Numbered from the stretch's first letter, positions 1 through 8,007 are shown. The stretch: DNA of 40,739 bases from Puniceicoccaceae bacterium (GCA_002729725.1 PBYS01000068.1:1-40739); one strand, 5' to 3'. Notes: a model not told the origin generated them from the letters alone. Program-made: numbers and translations.

Positions 1-116
1 ATAAGAAATAAACTCACCAATAACACGTAATAACAATCAAGCACTCTCAGCCTGATTAGACGAATTTACAGACGGAATTTTGCGCGGCCCAAATTACAAA
101 GCTCACACCCAACAGA

Positions 117-803
117 TTGAACTTAACTTCATTTATTATGTCCCCTCAGCTTATTCTACTATCAGCCTCATCCATAACTGCTTCTCTCTTTGCTGGAACG
201 AACATCACGAATATAGATACGCAGGAACAGATCGTCTGCCTAACCTTCGATGACGGTCCAAATTCAGGCACCAAAGAGTTGCTCGACCTATTCAAACTCG
301 AAGACGTCAAAGCCACGTTTTTCGTAAAAGGCAAAGAAGTGAGCAAAGAACCTGACATCTGTCGGAAGATCATCGCTGAAGGTCACGAAATCGGCAACCA
401 CACTTACACCCATCCACATCTCCCAGAGTTAGCATCGATCGAAGCGATCCGTGAAGAAATAGCCAGCACACAGTCCATCATCGAAACCACTGCTCAAGTG
501 ACGCCTACAGTCTTCAGAGCACCCTACTTAAACATCAACGACGACGTCTACACAGTGCTCGGTGAATTAGATCTAGTCTCAATCCACTCGAATCGCCACA
601 CTCAAGACTGGAAGCCGGACATCACGGCAGACGAGGTCTTCAAACTCGCAACGGAATCAACGCAAGCAGGCGACATCGTGCTCATGCATGACTGGTCTCC
701 TGCCACTCGCGAGGCCATGCCTCGGATCATAGAAACATTAAGAGCCAAAGGACTACGCTTCGTCACGGTATCCGAAATGCTAGCCCAGCAAACGAAACAA
801 TAA
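117..803 (+). CDS. Polysaccharide deacetylase (NodB homology domain), exported
   Basis: Carbohydrate esterase family 4-type deacetylase that would remove N- or O-acetyl groups from a polysaccharide such as peptidoglycan, chitin or xylan. Visible motifs in order are TFDDGP (the general base and a metal-binding Asp, about residues 43-48), GNHTYTH (the two metal-binding His), RAPY and a late DIVLMHD. These are the usual NodB motifs 1, 2, 3 and 5, so the active site looks intact. At 228 aa it is a single catalytic domain. The hydrophobic N-terminus suggests a signal peptide or anchor. The longest frame starts with TTG at 117; an ATG at 138 (MSPQL...) is an equally plausible start, and neither has a clear Shine-Dalgarno. 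It stands alone, followed by a perfect inverted repeat. The substrate cannot be told from sequence. Confidence 0.9.
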   Translation: MNLTSFIMSPQLILLSASSITASLFAGTNITNIDTQEQIVCLTFDDGPNSGTKELLDLFKLEDVKATFFVKGKEVSKEPDICRKIIAEGHEIGNHTYTHPHLPELASIEAIREEIASTQSIIETTAQVTPTVFRAPYLNINDDVYTVLGELDLVSIHSNRHTQDWKPDITADEVFKLATESTQAGDIVLMHDWSPATREAMPRIIETLRAKGLRFVTVSEMLAQQTKQ

Positions 804-830
804 AATCGGTTCATCTGATCGTTCCACACA

Positions 831-849
831 GTGTCACCGGAGGTGACAC
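831..849. other. Perfect 8-bp inverted repeat after the deacetylase gene
   Basis: GTGTCACC and GGTGACAC are separated by three bases (GGA). It lies 27 bases after the deacetylase stop. There is no T-run on either strand, so it could be a stem-loop protecting the mRNA end or a protein-binding palindrome rather than a classical intrinsic terminator. Confidence 0.4.
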
Positions 850-861
850 ATGAAACTACAC

Positions 862-901
862 ACAAAAAACCGCTCGATACCCTAAAGTAAGCGAACGGTT
901 T
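862..901 (-). terminator. Rho-independent terminator of the first PEP-CTERM gene
   Basis: On the minus strand AAACCGTTCG (901-892) pairs with CGAGCGGTTT (876-867), with one G-T pair and a 15-base loop, followed immediately by a run of T. It begins 24 bases beyond the stop codon of the minus-strand PEP-CTERM gene. Confidence 0.7.
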
Positions 902-924
902 AAATGGAAAAATCAGTAAAAAGC

Positions 925-1737
925 TTACCGTCGACGCTTAACCATAATGGTTAAGAGCGCTAAGCTACCAGCCAGCAGAGCAAACGATCCTGGCTCGGGT
1001 ACGGCGGAAACGGTCGTGTAGCCAGAGACATCATCATATACTGCCTGAAGCCCGAAGCCCGTATCGTCAATAATTGAGCTGCCGAACATGGCTTCCACGC
1101 TGGCAATATTACTGGTCATCAATTGGAGGAATCCGGTGTCGGCTCCTATATGAAGAGTACCAGAGGAGTCGCTAAAGGCAGCGCTAGAGTCGACCCGAAA
1201 AACACCCTCCTGCACCGTAAAGCTACGGGGACCGTATCCACCCAACCGCGCCGTTGTCCAGAAGGTGCCTCCCCCTGCAAGAGTGATACTTTCGTCCCGA
1301 AGGTAAATTTCCCCAGCTTTCAGAGTGTGGCCAACTCCGACCACGTTCCATATTCCAGTGGCCTTGAGCCCGTAGATGTTGCCAATGGTGTTCATGCTGC
1401 CCCCTGTGCCAGTGCTAGAGAGCCTTTTGATTTCACCGATGCTTCCGATCGTCCAGCCAGCCGTTTCGAAACTTATGCCACCGACTTTACGTCCACTCGG
1501 CATGGTCACGGTAGTCGGAGTCCCGCTACTGAAAACGGCGTCGTCCTGATAGTCGTTGTTAGCAGGCGCGGTGTTGCTGACCCAGTTGTCACCATCTTCC
1601 CATGCACTTCCGTCGCCCTCTCCATTCCAAACTACATTGGCGCCGGATGCGGACTGGCTCCACATGAAACATGCCAGCGAGGCGCTGAGGACAGGGAGCG
1701 ATTTTGAGGTTAAATTACGAAGCTTGTTATTTTTCAT
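925..1737 (-). CDS. PEP-CTERM sorting domain protein, autotransporter-repeat-like
   Basis: Secreted surface protein of 270 aa. The N-terminus carries a signal peptide (basic start, hydrophobic stretch around residues 14-32, SASGA cleavage-type site). The mature part opens with the WNGEGDGSAWEDGDNW type of sequence seen in autotransporter-associated beta-strand (PATR-like) repeats and is rich in Gly, Ser and Thr. The C-terminus is a canonical PEP-CTERM tail: VPEPGS, a hydrophobic helix, then KRRR. That tail is recognised and cleaved by an exosortase in species that export such proteins with exopolysaccharide; no exosortase is present in this window. The function of the body is unknown. The gene has its own terminator and is preceded by the shared promoter element at 1792-1857. 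AT-rich sequence rather than a Shine-Dalgarno precedes the ATG. Confidence 0.88.
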   Translation of the reverse strand: MKNNKLRNLTSKSLPVLSASLACFMWSQSASGANVVWNGEGDGSAWEDGDNWVSNTAPANNDYQDDAVFSSGTPTTVTMPSGRKVGGISFETAGWTIGSIGEIKRLSSTGTGGSMNTIGNIYGLKATGIWNVVGVGHTLKAGEIYLRDESITLAGGGTFWTTARLGGYGPRSFTVQEGVFRVDSSAAFSDSSGTLHIGADTGFLQLMTSNIASVEAMFGSSIIDDTGFGLQAVYDDVSGYTTVSAVPEPGSFALLAGSLALLTIMVKRRR

Positions 1738-1791
1738 CTATTATAGTGGGTTTGTGTTTGTGTTTGTGTGAGTGTATCGACTACTGCATCC

Positions 1792-1857
1792 ATCATAGCA
1801 CAGAGCACAGCGATTCGTTAGCGTTTCGCTGATCAAAGTTATGTCATTTACTGATCA
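1792..1857 (-). promoter_or_regulatory. Shared regulatory element and promoter, copy 1 (PEP-CTERM gene)
   Basis: Read in the gene direction: TGATC, AGTAAATGAC (1852-1843), 11 bp, CAGCGAAACGCTAAC (1831-1817), 19 bp, then TATGAT (1797-1792) as a -10 box. The last bases of the second block fall at the -35 position, which is otherwise poor. This suggests an activator-dependent promoter. The predicted transcript starts near 1785, giving a ~48-base leader to the ATG at 1737. The same layout recurs at 4244-4315, 8898-8963 and 9127-9192. Confidence 0.75.
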
Positions 1858-1935
1858 TTGGCGTACGATGGCATCCATACTGAATCTTTTCCTGAGTTGT
1901 CCGTTTTTGTTTCAACTGACATTGGCAGACATCCT

Positions 1936-4248
1936 TCACTCCAAGATCACGTCTACCACAACCTGCGGACTTCCATCTGGCACGACCACAGTGCCTTCAA
2001 TCGCTTGGCCATTCACGAGAATCTTACGAACGCTACCACATGGTTTAACTTGTTCGAAACGAAATTCGTAATCCGTGCCACGGAAACGCCGATGAAAGAC
2101 ACACTGTTTCCACTCGGGAGGTAGACAAGGATCGACCAACAACCCATCCCACTGTGGACGGATGCCGAAGACATAGTGCGTGAATGCATAGTAGAACCAG
2201 CCAGCTGCACCAGTGCCCCAACTCTGCCCTGCGGTGCCGTAACGATACGAGTCCTCAATCGCAAAGTAACTGTTGCACAGCACATACGGCTCACACGGTT
2301 TGCGCTCCGTATGTTCGGTGAACGGTAGAATCGTCTTCAATGCAAAGGCCACATTTTCATGCCGCTTTAGCAATGAGTCGGCTGCCAACTTAAAAGTACA
2401 GGCATGTAGATACACGCCACCATTCTCATGCGTCCCGGGAGTTTTGGTGGTGGCGAGTCCGACCCGAGGATCCCAACCGTTATACGGGTCGAGCATCGTG
2501 CGTGTCCCTAACTTACAATTCAAGTGACGATCCGCAGAGTCCATGGCCTGCGCGCCACGCTCCCCCCGAGCGGCACCCGCATAGACAGACCAAGCCTGTG
2601 GCAGTAGAAACATACGTGCCTGATCGCTTTTGGAAGATCCAATCGCATCGCCATCGTCATGATATGCGCGCAGATACCATTCGCCGTCCCATGCTTCACG
2701 ATCGACTAGATCCCTCATACCTGCGGCCCAGGATTCAGCTTGAGCGGCATCGGCCTCGCGATCACACAAACGCGCCAAATCCGCAAATTTAGAACAAGCA
2801 CTGACCCACGCCATGCACAGCCAGACGCTTTCGCCCTTCCCCTTCGGACCGATGCGATCGAGGCAATCGTTCCAGTCGCCACTACGAATTTTCAATAAGC
2901 CATGCGGACCGCGATCCGTGTCATAAAATTCAACAGAGCGCTTCACATGTTCGTAGAGCGTGCCCTCACTCCCATCATTAAAGGGAATCATCGTCTCGAG
3001 CAGATCGCGCGAGCCCGTCTCCATCACCAAGGCATGCACCGCCGCCGCAATCCAGACATGATTGTCGGAGAAATCTTTATCTAGAATTTGCCCACCCAGC
3101 CAAGTGCGTGGCGCATAGCCATTCGGGTATTGGAAGGACAATACCCGCTCTAACTGCACCTGAGCTTCTTCTGGGGCAAACGAGGCCAAGGAACCAATAT
3201 CCTGGATCTGATCCCGAAACCCATTGTGCCGAATCCGCGCCCAGCGTGTGCCGAGTGAGAGTTGCCGCTTGAGCCACGGATTGAAAAAGGCGTTCAACGC
3301 GGGATCCGGAGTTTCGATACAGCCATCGCCGAGCAAGCTCATGATCTTCTCACGGCTCCGCTGCCAAGCCTGAGTCATTTTCTCCGGCGACAAAAAACGT
3401 TCCCGCAACGCGGCGACTTCGTCCAACTGAACTACACCGCCCGCCAGCATGCAAACCGTGACCGACTCACCCGGTGCCAACACGATCTCCGACTGCAAAG
3501 CACAGCAGCTCTTTTCCATTTCCGAGCCGGTTCCACCACACTGCCCACGAGCCACGGCATCGGGGAACATTTCGCCACCACTACCGAGGAAGCCGCTTTC
3601 CGCGACATCGTAGCCGGTCACGGTGCGATCTATGGTGAGAAAGATCCGCACCTCTTTGGCATCTTGAAAGTCATGCAATTTGGAAAGACTGACCGCATCC
3701 ATGTCGGGATGAAACGCACCATGCCCATCATAGTAGCTTTGCGGCCGCAGCACGCCATCGAAGGACGTCCCCATATAGGCAAACAGATCAAGCGTGCGAG
3801 TGTCGCTTCCGTTATTAGTCAGCGTCACGTGCCAGCATTCGCACGGCGCCTCAGCTGGAATAAACCAGCGCACGACCGAAGACACCCCATGCGCCTCCAT
3901 CTCAATATCCGAGTAGCCCATACCGTGACGGCATTGCGCGCCCTCGGAGCTATGCACCGGCAGTGCATTCAAATTCCAGAACGCCCCGCTCTCCTGATCC
4001 CGCAGATATAGCATACGATTCGAGGCCACATGAAAACGACGTCCGCGGTCATCTTGGACGAGGCTCTCCCCGCGCCCGCATTGCGAAAACAAGCCGACGA
4101 TTGAATCATTCCATGCGTAGTTATACCAATCCCGCGGTGTTCGCAGGTCGGTGATCACATATTCAGAGGCAGTGCTATCGAAATAGCCGTTCGTAGAGTT
4201 GCAAACTGGGTTCATATATGGAGCTGTCATTGAATGAGCCCACATCAT
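1936..4248 (-). CDS. Glycoside hydrolase family 94 phosphorylase (cellobiose/chitobiose phosphorylase-like)
   Basis: Cytoplasmic enzyme that would split a beta-linked disaccharide or oligosaccharide with phosphate, releasing a sugar 1-phosphate. Family signs are the N-terminal GYFDSTASEYVITDLRTP stretch, the beta-sandwich region, the (alpha/alpha)6 part with DNHVWI, the GDWND motif with the catalytic Asp at about residue 457, TAGQSWGTGAAGW, and the C-terminal IRPQWDGLLVDPCLP segment. There is no signal peptide. At ~770 aa it is close to the usual ~800 aa. I chose the ATG at 4248 because GGAGGAAGG ends five bases before it; a TTG at 4263 gives five more residues. However, the shared promoter element puts a -10 box on this ATG, so starts at 4230 or 4215 (MNPVC...) are real alternatives. 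Which beta-linkage is used cannot be told. Confidence 0.9.
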   Translation of the reverse strand: MMWAHSMTAPYMNPVCNSTNGYFDSTASEYVITDLRTPRDWYNYAWNDSIVGLFSQCGRGESLVQDDRGRRFHVASNRMLYLRDQESGAFWNLNALPVHSSEGAQCRHGMGYSDIEMEAHGVSSVVRWFIPAEAPCECWHVTLTNNGSDTRTLDLFAYMGTSFDGVLRPQSYYDGHGAFHPDMDAVSLSKLHDFQDAKEVRIFLTIDRTVTGYDVAESGFLGSGGEMFPDAVARGQCGGTGSEMEKSCCALQSEIVLAPGESVTVCMLAGGVVQLDEVAALRERFLSPEKMTQAWQRSREKIMSLLGDGCIETPDPALNAFFNPWLKRQLSLGTRWARIRHNGFRDQIQDIGSLASFAPEEAQVQLERVLSFQYPNGYAPRTWLGGQILDKDFSDNHVWIAAAVHALVMETGSRDLLETMIPFNDGSEGTLYEHVKRSVEFYDTDRGPHGLLKIRSGDWNDCLDRIGPKGKGESVWLCMAWVSACSKFADLARLCDREADAAQAESWAAGMRDLVDREAWDGEWYLRAYHDDGDAIGSSKSDQARMFLLPQAWSVYAGAARGERGAQAMDSADRHLNCKLGTRTMLDPYNGWDPRVGLATTKTPGTHENGGVYLHACTFKLAADSLLKRHENVAFALKTILPFTEHTERKPCEPYVLCNSYFAIEDSYRYGTAGQSWGTGAAGWFYYAFTHYVFGIRPQWDGLLVDPCLPPEWKQCVFHRRFRGTDYEFRFEQVKPCGSVRKILVNGQAIEGTVVVPDGSPQVVVDVILE

Positions 4249-4315
4249 AACACCTTCCTCCAACCTGCGGTAGTCGCCTGCTGTTTATTGTGAGGTCACT
4301 TACTGACTTTGATCA
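4244..4315 (-). promoter_or_regulatory. Shared regulatory element and promoter, copy 4 (GH94 gene), divergent copy
   Basis: Gene-sense layout: TGATCA (4315-4310), AGTAAGTGAC (4304-4295), 11 bp, CAGCAGGCGACTACC (4283-4269), 19 bp, TATGAT (4249-4244). The sequence match is weaker than in the other copies but every spacing is identical. The -10-like hexamer overlaps the ATG assigned to the GH94 gene, so either this copy works only as an operator or translation starts further in. Confidence 0.55.
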
Positions 4316-4376
4316 AACACTCCGAATTCTAACGAAATGCCTAAATGTGCGAAGTGATGCCAATAATCCTAAAAAG

Positions 4377-4546
4377 ATGAGTTGAACCGTTAACGGACGT
4401 GAATGAACGTTAATTTAAAATCGGAAAATGCTTATTTTGGATGGTTTGCAAACAGGAACCGAAATAATCACCGCTGAATTACCCTCGCCCAAAAAGGCAG
4501 CAGCAATGATTCACGTTCATTAATGTCCATTAACGGTTTAGAAATC
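4377..4546. repeat. MITE-like element A with decamer-repeat inverted ends
   Basis: About 170 bp. The left end reads ATGAGTTGAACCGTTAA followed by units of about ten bases (GACGTGAATG, AACGTTAAT). The right end, read on the other strand, begins GATTTCTAAACCGTTAATGG and continues with the same kind of units. The ~90 bp between them show no coding. A second copy with the same two distinct ends, in opposite orientation, lies at 7014-7196. No transposase is present, so a non-autonomous mobile element or a structured repeat is the best guess. Confidence 0.65.
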
Positions 4547-4610
4547 CATCGATTCAACCCGACTGGAAGAGTTCTTCCGCCGATTAAGGGCTGAGGCACC
4601 TAGCCTTTGC

Positions 4611-4647
4611 ATAAAAAAGCCGGCAGACGAACAAGTCGTCTGCCGGC
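4611..4647 (-). terminator. Strong rho-independent terminator of the second PEP-CTERM gene
   Basis: A perfect 12-bp stem, GCCGGCAGACGA (4619-4630) with TCGTCTGCCGGC (4636-4647), and a five-base loop. On the minus strand it is followed by TTTTTTAT. It lies 29 bases after the stop codon of the minus-strand PEP-CTERM gene. Confidence 0.9.
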
Positions 4648-4676
4648 GTAAAATCGTGTTTTAACCCCTAAACCAG

Positions 4677-5477
4677 TTACGCTCTGCGGCGACGACGCAT
4701 CAGCAGCATCCCAGCACAGCCGGATAGAATCAGTGCGGCACTCGCCGGTTCGGGAATCACAGCACCATTGACTTGAATATTATCAAAGAAGAGCGCGTCA
4801 TTAGAGTCACTGCTAGTCTGCGCCTGAAACCCATAGATGCGAAAGGTGACGGCCGATGATATGTTGTCAAATGTGGCACTGCTAAGATCTATAATGGTGC
4901 CTGCACCTGCCCCCCAGTCACCGTTTAGTCCTAAAGGGGCTAAATCGATACCATCGAGGTTGGACTGTAGGATATTCGGGATCGATGCGGCATCATTTAC
5001 ATTTTCTGTGGTGATCGTCAGTTGATCTCCATAGTCGAACCCCGTAAGGGAGGACGTGACGGCCAGACGGAACGCATCGGTACCTCTATAGGCGACGTCC
5101 AACTGGAGGTTTGTCAAGTTCAGGGTCTGGCCTCCATCGGGCGTTAAGGTGAATTCAAAATACAGACCATCAGTTTGCGCATTATCCCAAGCAGTGGACG
5201 TGGAGTTGCTACCCGCATTAACGTTAGCGCCTGCAATGGCGTAACTGCCCGCGCCTTCCGAGGAGTAAGTAGTTGGTATGCTGTCGCCAGCATCCATTTG
5301 TGCGCCCGGAGTGATGTTTCCAGCGTCTAGCCCCGATGCGTTGGCTACATCCGCATATGGATCACCACCCGTATCATTGAAGTTGTATTCAGCGATGACC
5401 GCAGCGGAAGCCATGGACGCAAAAGCGAAAGCGGAACAAAGGGCAGTAATGACTGGGAGTGTTCGAATGGTATTCAT
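4677..5477 (-). CDS. PEP-CTERM sorting domain protein
   Basis: Secreted protein of 266 aa with a signal peptide (MNTIRTLPV, hydrophobic core, ASMASA cleavage site) and an intact C-terminal PEP-CTERM signal: VIPEPASAALIL, hydrophobic helix, MRRRRRA. The body (EYNFNDTGGD..., LTPDGGQTLNLTNL, FFDNIQVNG) looks like the beta-sandwich, LamG/concanavalin-like body common in PEP-CTERM proteins, with FDNIQV near the end. Its role is unknown; surface or exopolysaccharide association is inferred only from the sorting tail. Unlike the other two PEP-CTERM genes in the window it lacks the shared upstream element. It ends in a very strong terminator. No Shine-Dalgarno precedes the ATG. Confidence 0.88.
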   Translation of the reverse strand: MNTIRTLPVITALCSAFAFASMASAAVIAEYNFNDTGGDPYADVANASGLDAGNITPGAQMDAGDSIPTTYSSEGAGSYAIAGANVNAGSNSTSTAWDNAQTDGLYFEFTLTPDGGQTLNLTNLQLDVAYRGTDAFRLAVTSSLTGFDYGDQLTITTENVNDAASIPNILQSNLDGIDLAPLGLNGDWGAGAGTIIDLSSATFDNISSAVTFRIYGFQAQTSSDSNDALFFDNIQVNGAVIPEPASAALILSGCAGMLLMRRRRRA

Positions 5478-5572
5478 AGGAGTGTTTTTTTGGAATTTTT
5501 GACGAGAAACTCTAATCTAATATTCTACTCAACCATAAAAACGAAGATTTGAAAACTAATAACCGAGAAGAG

Positions 5573-5587
5573 TTGCCTGACAGTCCG
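5573..5587 (+). repeat. 15-bp repeat, copy near the second PEP-CTERM promoter
   Basis: TTGCCTGACAGTCCG. The same 15 bases occur in reverse orientation at 6760-6774, just upstream of the LacI-type regulator gene. It could be a regulator-binding site shared by the two genes; chance identity is possible. Confidence 0.3.
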
Positions 5588-5683
5588 CCATGCGTGCACA
5601 GTCTCGCCTGTCACTCATTAAATCTGATCAGCCTGTGGACAGCACCGTTGCCCAAGTGCACGAACGCACCTCACCAGCGCGGC

Positions 5684-6733
5684 TTAGCTCTGATCTTCAA
5701 CAGTGGCTCCGGCAACCCAACGCCCTTCGATCAGGGTGCCGTGGGCGGTAGCGGGAGGTCCGATCTCACCAAGGGCGAGGTGCCTGGCAACAATGTCCAC
5801 AGCGGCAGCTCCGGTGGCTTCATGGTTTTGATCGATCCCGGCGATACCGGAGTTTGATGGATTGCAGTCGAGGTGAGCGAAACCGGCCTGCTCAGGAAAG
5901 CGGAGACCGAGGTGACGGTTCAACCGCCCTTGAGGGAAGGTCATGATGGCGTCCGGCTTCCAGCGGTCGATCCAGTTTCGATACGCTTTGGCAGTGTCTT
6001 CGAACTGGATCACCTGGTTATCGAATACAGGCAAACGCTCTCTCGCTGGCTTCGACTGTTGCCACCCATTGTAGGCAAAACTGATCCGATTCTCAATCAG
6101 GCGGTCGAGTGGGCTCGGAAGCGCGAGGCCAATCCGTCGGTAGCCGAGATCTGTTAGATGCTGGATACAGAGCTGCGTGTTGGCAAACTCGTCCGCCAGC
6201 GCGAAGTGGAGGGCGGGCGTTCGCAGGCGGGCACCGATGGTGACTGCCGCGAATTGGTTGAAATCGAGCGGAACCGAGACTGGGTCTGTGCCCCAATCTT
6301 CTACGTAGAGGATGACCACACCGCGAATGCTCCGAGCGAGAAGGATAGATTCCAGGCCTTTATGACTGATTTTTTGATCTGCAATCGAGAACCGCGCGAG
6401 CCGGTAGCCTTGGCTCTCTGCCCGCTCCTTCGCGCCCTCATAAAGCCTGCGGTAGGATTCGTGTTTCTCGGTAAGATCGGGCGTGCTGCCTGTTTCCACA
6501 TACCCCAGAACCGCCTTGATGCGCTGCGAACCCTTGCGTCGCATCTGAGCCAATCCCGCAGAAATGAGGGGATCCGAGGCATATCCAGATGCTTCCGCCA
6601 GTTCGCGAATCCGTTTCCGCGTGGCGTCGGCCACCCGCCCGGTGCCACGCAAGGCATCCGATACCGTTTGCCGCGAAACCCCTGCCAACTTGGCCAGTTC
6701 CCGAACAGTTATGCCTGCGTTCGATCGTCCCAT
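5684..6733 (-). CDS. LacI family transcriptional regulator
   Basis: DNA-binding regulator of 349 aa. The N-terminal LacI helix-turn-helix is clear: TVRELAKLAGVSRQTVSDALRG at about residues 9-30, then the hinge region (TRKRIRELAEASGY). The rest is a periplasmic-binding-protein-like sensor domain (VVILYVEDWG, LTDLGYRRIGLALP, FAHLDCNPSNSGIAGIDQN). In this family the sensor binds a sugar or a phosphorylated sugar. Its position among GH94, GH5 and PEP-CTERM genes suggests control of local sugar genes, but the target is not shown. The gene is monocistronic by layout and GC-rich. No Shine-Dalgarno precedes the ATG; the 15-bp repeat at 6760-6774 lies 27 bp upstream and may be an autoregulatory site. 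Confidence 0.92.
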   Translation of the reverse strand: MGRSNAGITVRELAKLAGVSRQTVSDALRGTGRVADATRKRIRELAEASGYASDPLISAGLAQMRRKGSQRIKAVLGYVETGSTPDLTEKHESYRRLYEGAKERAESQGYRLARFSIADQKISHKGLESILLARSIRGVVILYVEDWGTDPVSVPLDFNQFAAVTIGARLRTPALHFALADEFANTQLCIQHLTDLGYRRIGLALPSPLDRLIENRISFAYNGWQQSKPARERLPVFDNQVIQFEDTAKAYRNWIDRWKPDAIMTFPQGRLNRHLGLRFPEQAGFAHLDCNPSNSGIAGIDQNHEATGAAAVDIVARHLALGEIGPPATAHGTLIEGRWVAGATVEDQS

Positions 6734-6759
6734 TGACAGAAAGCATGCTCCACAAAAAA

Positions 6760-6774
6760 CGGACTGTCAGGCAA
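6760..6774 (-). promoter_or_regulatory. 15-bp repeat upstream of the lacI-type gene (possible operator)
   Basis: Minus strand TTGCCTGACAGTCCG, identical to 5573-5587. It contains the short palindrome CTGACAG. It is placed 27-41 bp before the regulator start codon, where an autoregulatory operator would lie. Confidence 0.3.
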
Positions 6775-6839
6775 AAACGGAGAGTCGTGGTCAATCAGTT
6801 CACTTGAATCCCACTCTGATAGAGCGGCACCACGCGTGG

Positions 6840-6953
6840 TTACGGATCCGTGTATCCATTTTGGGCAGGTAAGTCATCGAAGGAATACGTCTGCTCAGCC
6901 TCACCGCGAGTCTCACGAATGTAGTGGTCGTAATTGCTATCTAAGCTCAGACG
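6840..6953 (-). pseudogene. C-terminal fragment of an unidentified protein
   Basis: A 37-codon open stretch on the minus strand, with residues such as SNYDHYIRETRGEAEQ and SFDDLPAQNGYTDP before a TAA stop. It reads like real protein but has no start codon and is preceded by a TAG. It is probably the tail of a gene lost in the same decay that broke the GH5 gene next to it. The parent family was not recognised. Confidence 0.25.
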
Positions 6954-7013
6954 CTACGGCTTAAGGTGAGTTATCTTTTCAACAAGACACTAGAATCGGC
7001 AGTCCAATCGAGT

Positions 7014-7196
7014 GATTTTTGTAAACCGTGAATGGACGTGAATGGACGTGAATGATCGTTAATCAAATTGATCGCAAAATTGGGGAAGAAAAATCTGTGC
7101 AAAACACTGACTTTGAAAATTCATAATTGATTCACTCCGTGTATTTACCCTATTATTAATTAACGTTCATTCACGTTAATTAACGGTTCAACTCAT
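7014..7196. repeat. MITE-like element B with decamer-repeat inverted ends
   Basis: About 183 bp, opposite orientation to element A. The left end, GATTTTTGTAAACCGTG, is followed by two copies of the decamer AATGGACGTG and then AATGATCGTT. The right end, read on the other strand, starts ATGAGTTGAACCGTTAA and continues with TTAACGTGAATGAACGTTAAT-type units. The middle is AT-rich and not clearly similar to element A, so only the ends are conserved. It sits exactly where the GH5 coding sequence ends and supplies its stop codon. Confidence 0.65.
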
Positions 7197-7990
7197 TTTC
7201 TTAGGATCATACACGTGCACACTATAAATCACACCCGCCAGATCGAGCGGCGGGAAGAATGGGAGTGCATCCCAACCACCGGCATGCCCCGGTTCGACTA
7301 TAATCGCATGGTCGGGATCATTCGCCCGCACTCGGCGCGCAACCTTTTCGGCGAGCGCTCGCCAAGGCAGTAAGCCCGATGCGACCAACCCCTCTTCGGG
7401 CTCGTTGAGCAAGTCGTAGCCCCAAACCATCGGCTCGTCCTTATAATGCGCACTGAGGAAATCCCACGCTTCGATGAACTTCTCCTGATAGACGGCGTCC
7501 GTGAAGAGTGCCATCTGCCCCGGATCGCTACCCCCTGGCGGGGTGTGCAGGTCGATCACTACGTAGATGCCAAGTTCGCGGCAAATTGGGAGCAGACGAT
7601 CCAGCTCTTCTGGCGGAAACAGAGCAGGCTGCACAGCGGGACGCACACGCGGCGTGCCCGTCACGCGTACCGTGACATCGTCGAACCAAATCGTGCCCTT
7701 CGCCTCGCCAAGCCTCAGAAAAAGCCGAACTCCACTGGCATCAGCAGGTATCCCGACCGAGAAGCCAACCGACTTTCAATCGAAACTACCTGCTAATTCT
7801 GGCACGCTATGGAAGGTATCACCATCAGGTGCCATGATCTGCAACATCAGTTTGCCACCATGCCAGGACTCCTCGGCTTTGACAATCGCTTCGCCTTTAA
7901 CTTTCGCAGAAACCGTCAGTCTCTTTCCTAGGATCGGCTCGACCGGTAGAGCCGTCGTGTTCAAATGACATTTTTTAGCACACACCTGAG
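7188..7990 (-). pseudogene. Broken GH5-type cellulase (glycoside hydrolase family 5)
   Basis: Remains of a secreted GH5 glycosidase. The upstream part (about 7779-7965) encodes a carbohydrate-binding-like beta domain (LTVSAKVKGEA, SWHGGKLMLQI). An in-frame TGA at 7776-7778 sits where a Trp (TGG) is expected. The frame then continues unbroken through KSVGFSVGIPADASG and IWFDDVTVRV into the catalytic part: IYVVIDLHTPPGG, WGYDLLNEPEEG (LNEP holds the acid/base Glu) and VIYSVHVYDP. The strand carrying the nucleophile Glu is missing, because the coding sequence stops at the edge of repeat element B. The 5' end is also lost: the frame runs into the end of the neighbouring PEP-CTERM gene with no signal peptide of its own. 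Two truncations and a nonsense codon make an active enzyme very unlikely. Confidence 0.8.
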
Positions 7991-8007
7991 AAACCAGGGC
8001 AACACAA

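Noticed and set aside
1740..1775. GTGTTTGTGTTTGTGTGAGTGTAT simple repeat as a regulatory element
   Set aside because: Short low-complexity tract in the leader of the PEP-CTERM gene; no second copy elsewhere and no structure.
3262..4011. Plus-strand frame of 249 codons inside the GH94 gene
   Set aside because: Antisense shadow; the minus strand holds conserved GH94 sequence over the whole length.
5600..5640. GTCACTCATTAAATCTGATCAG upstream of the second PEP-CTERM gene as a variant element
   Set aside because: Shares GTCA and TGATCA but with different internal spacing, no second block and no properly placed -10.
7950..7990. CAAATGACA with AGCACACACC downstream, as a fifth copy of the shared promoter element
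   Set aside because: The first block matches only in part and the second block and -10 are not at the fixed spacing.
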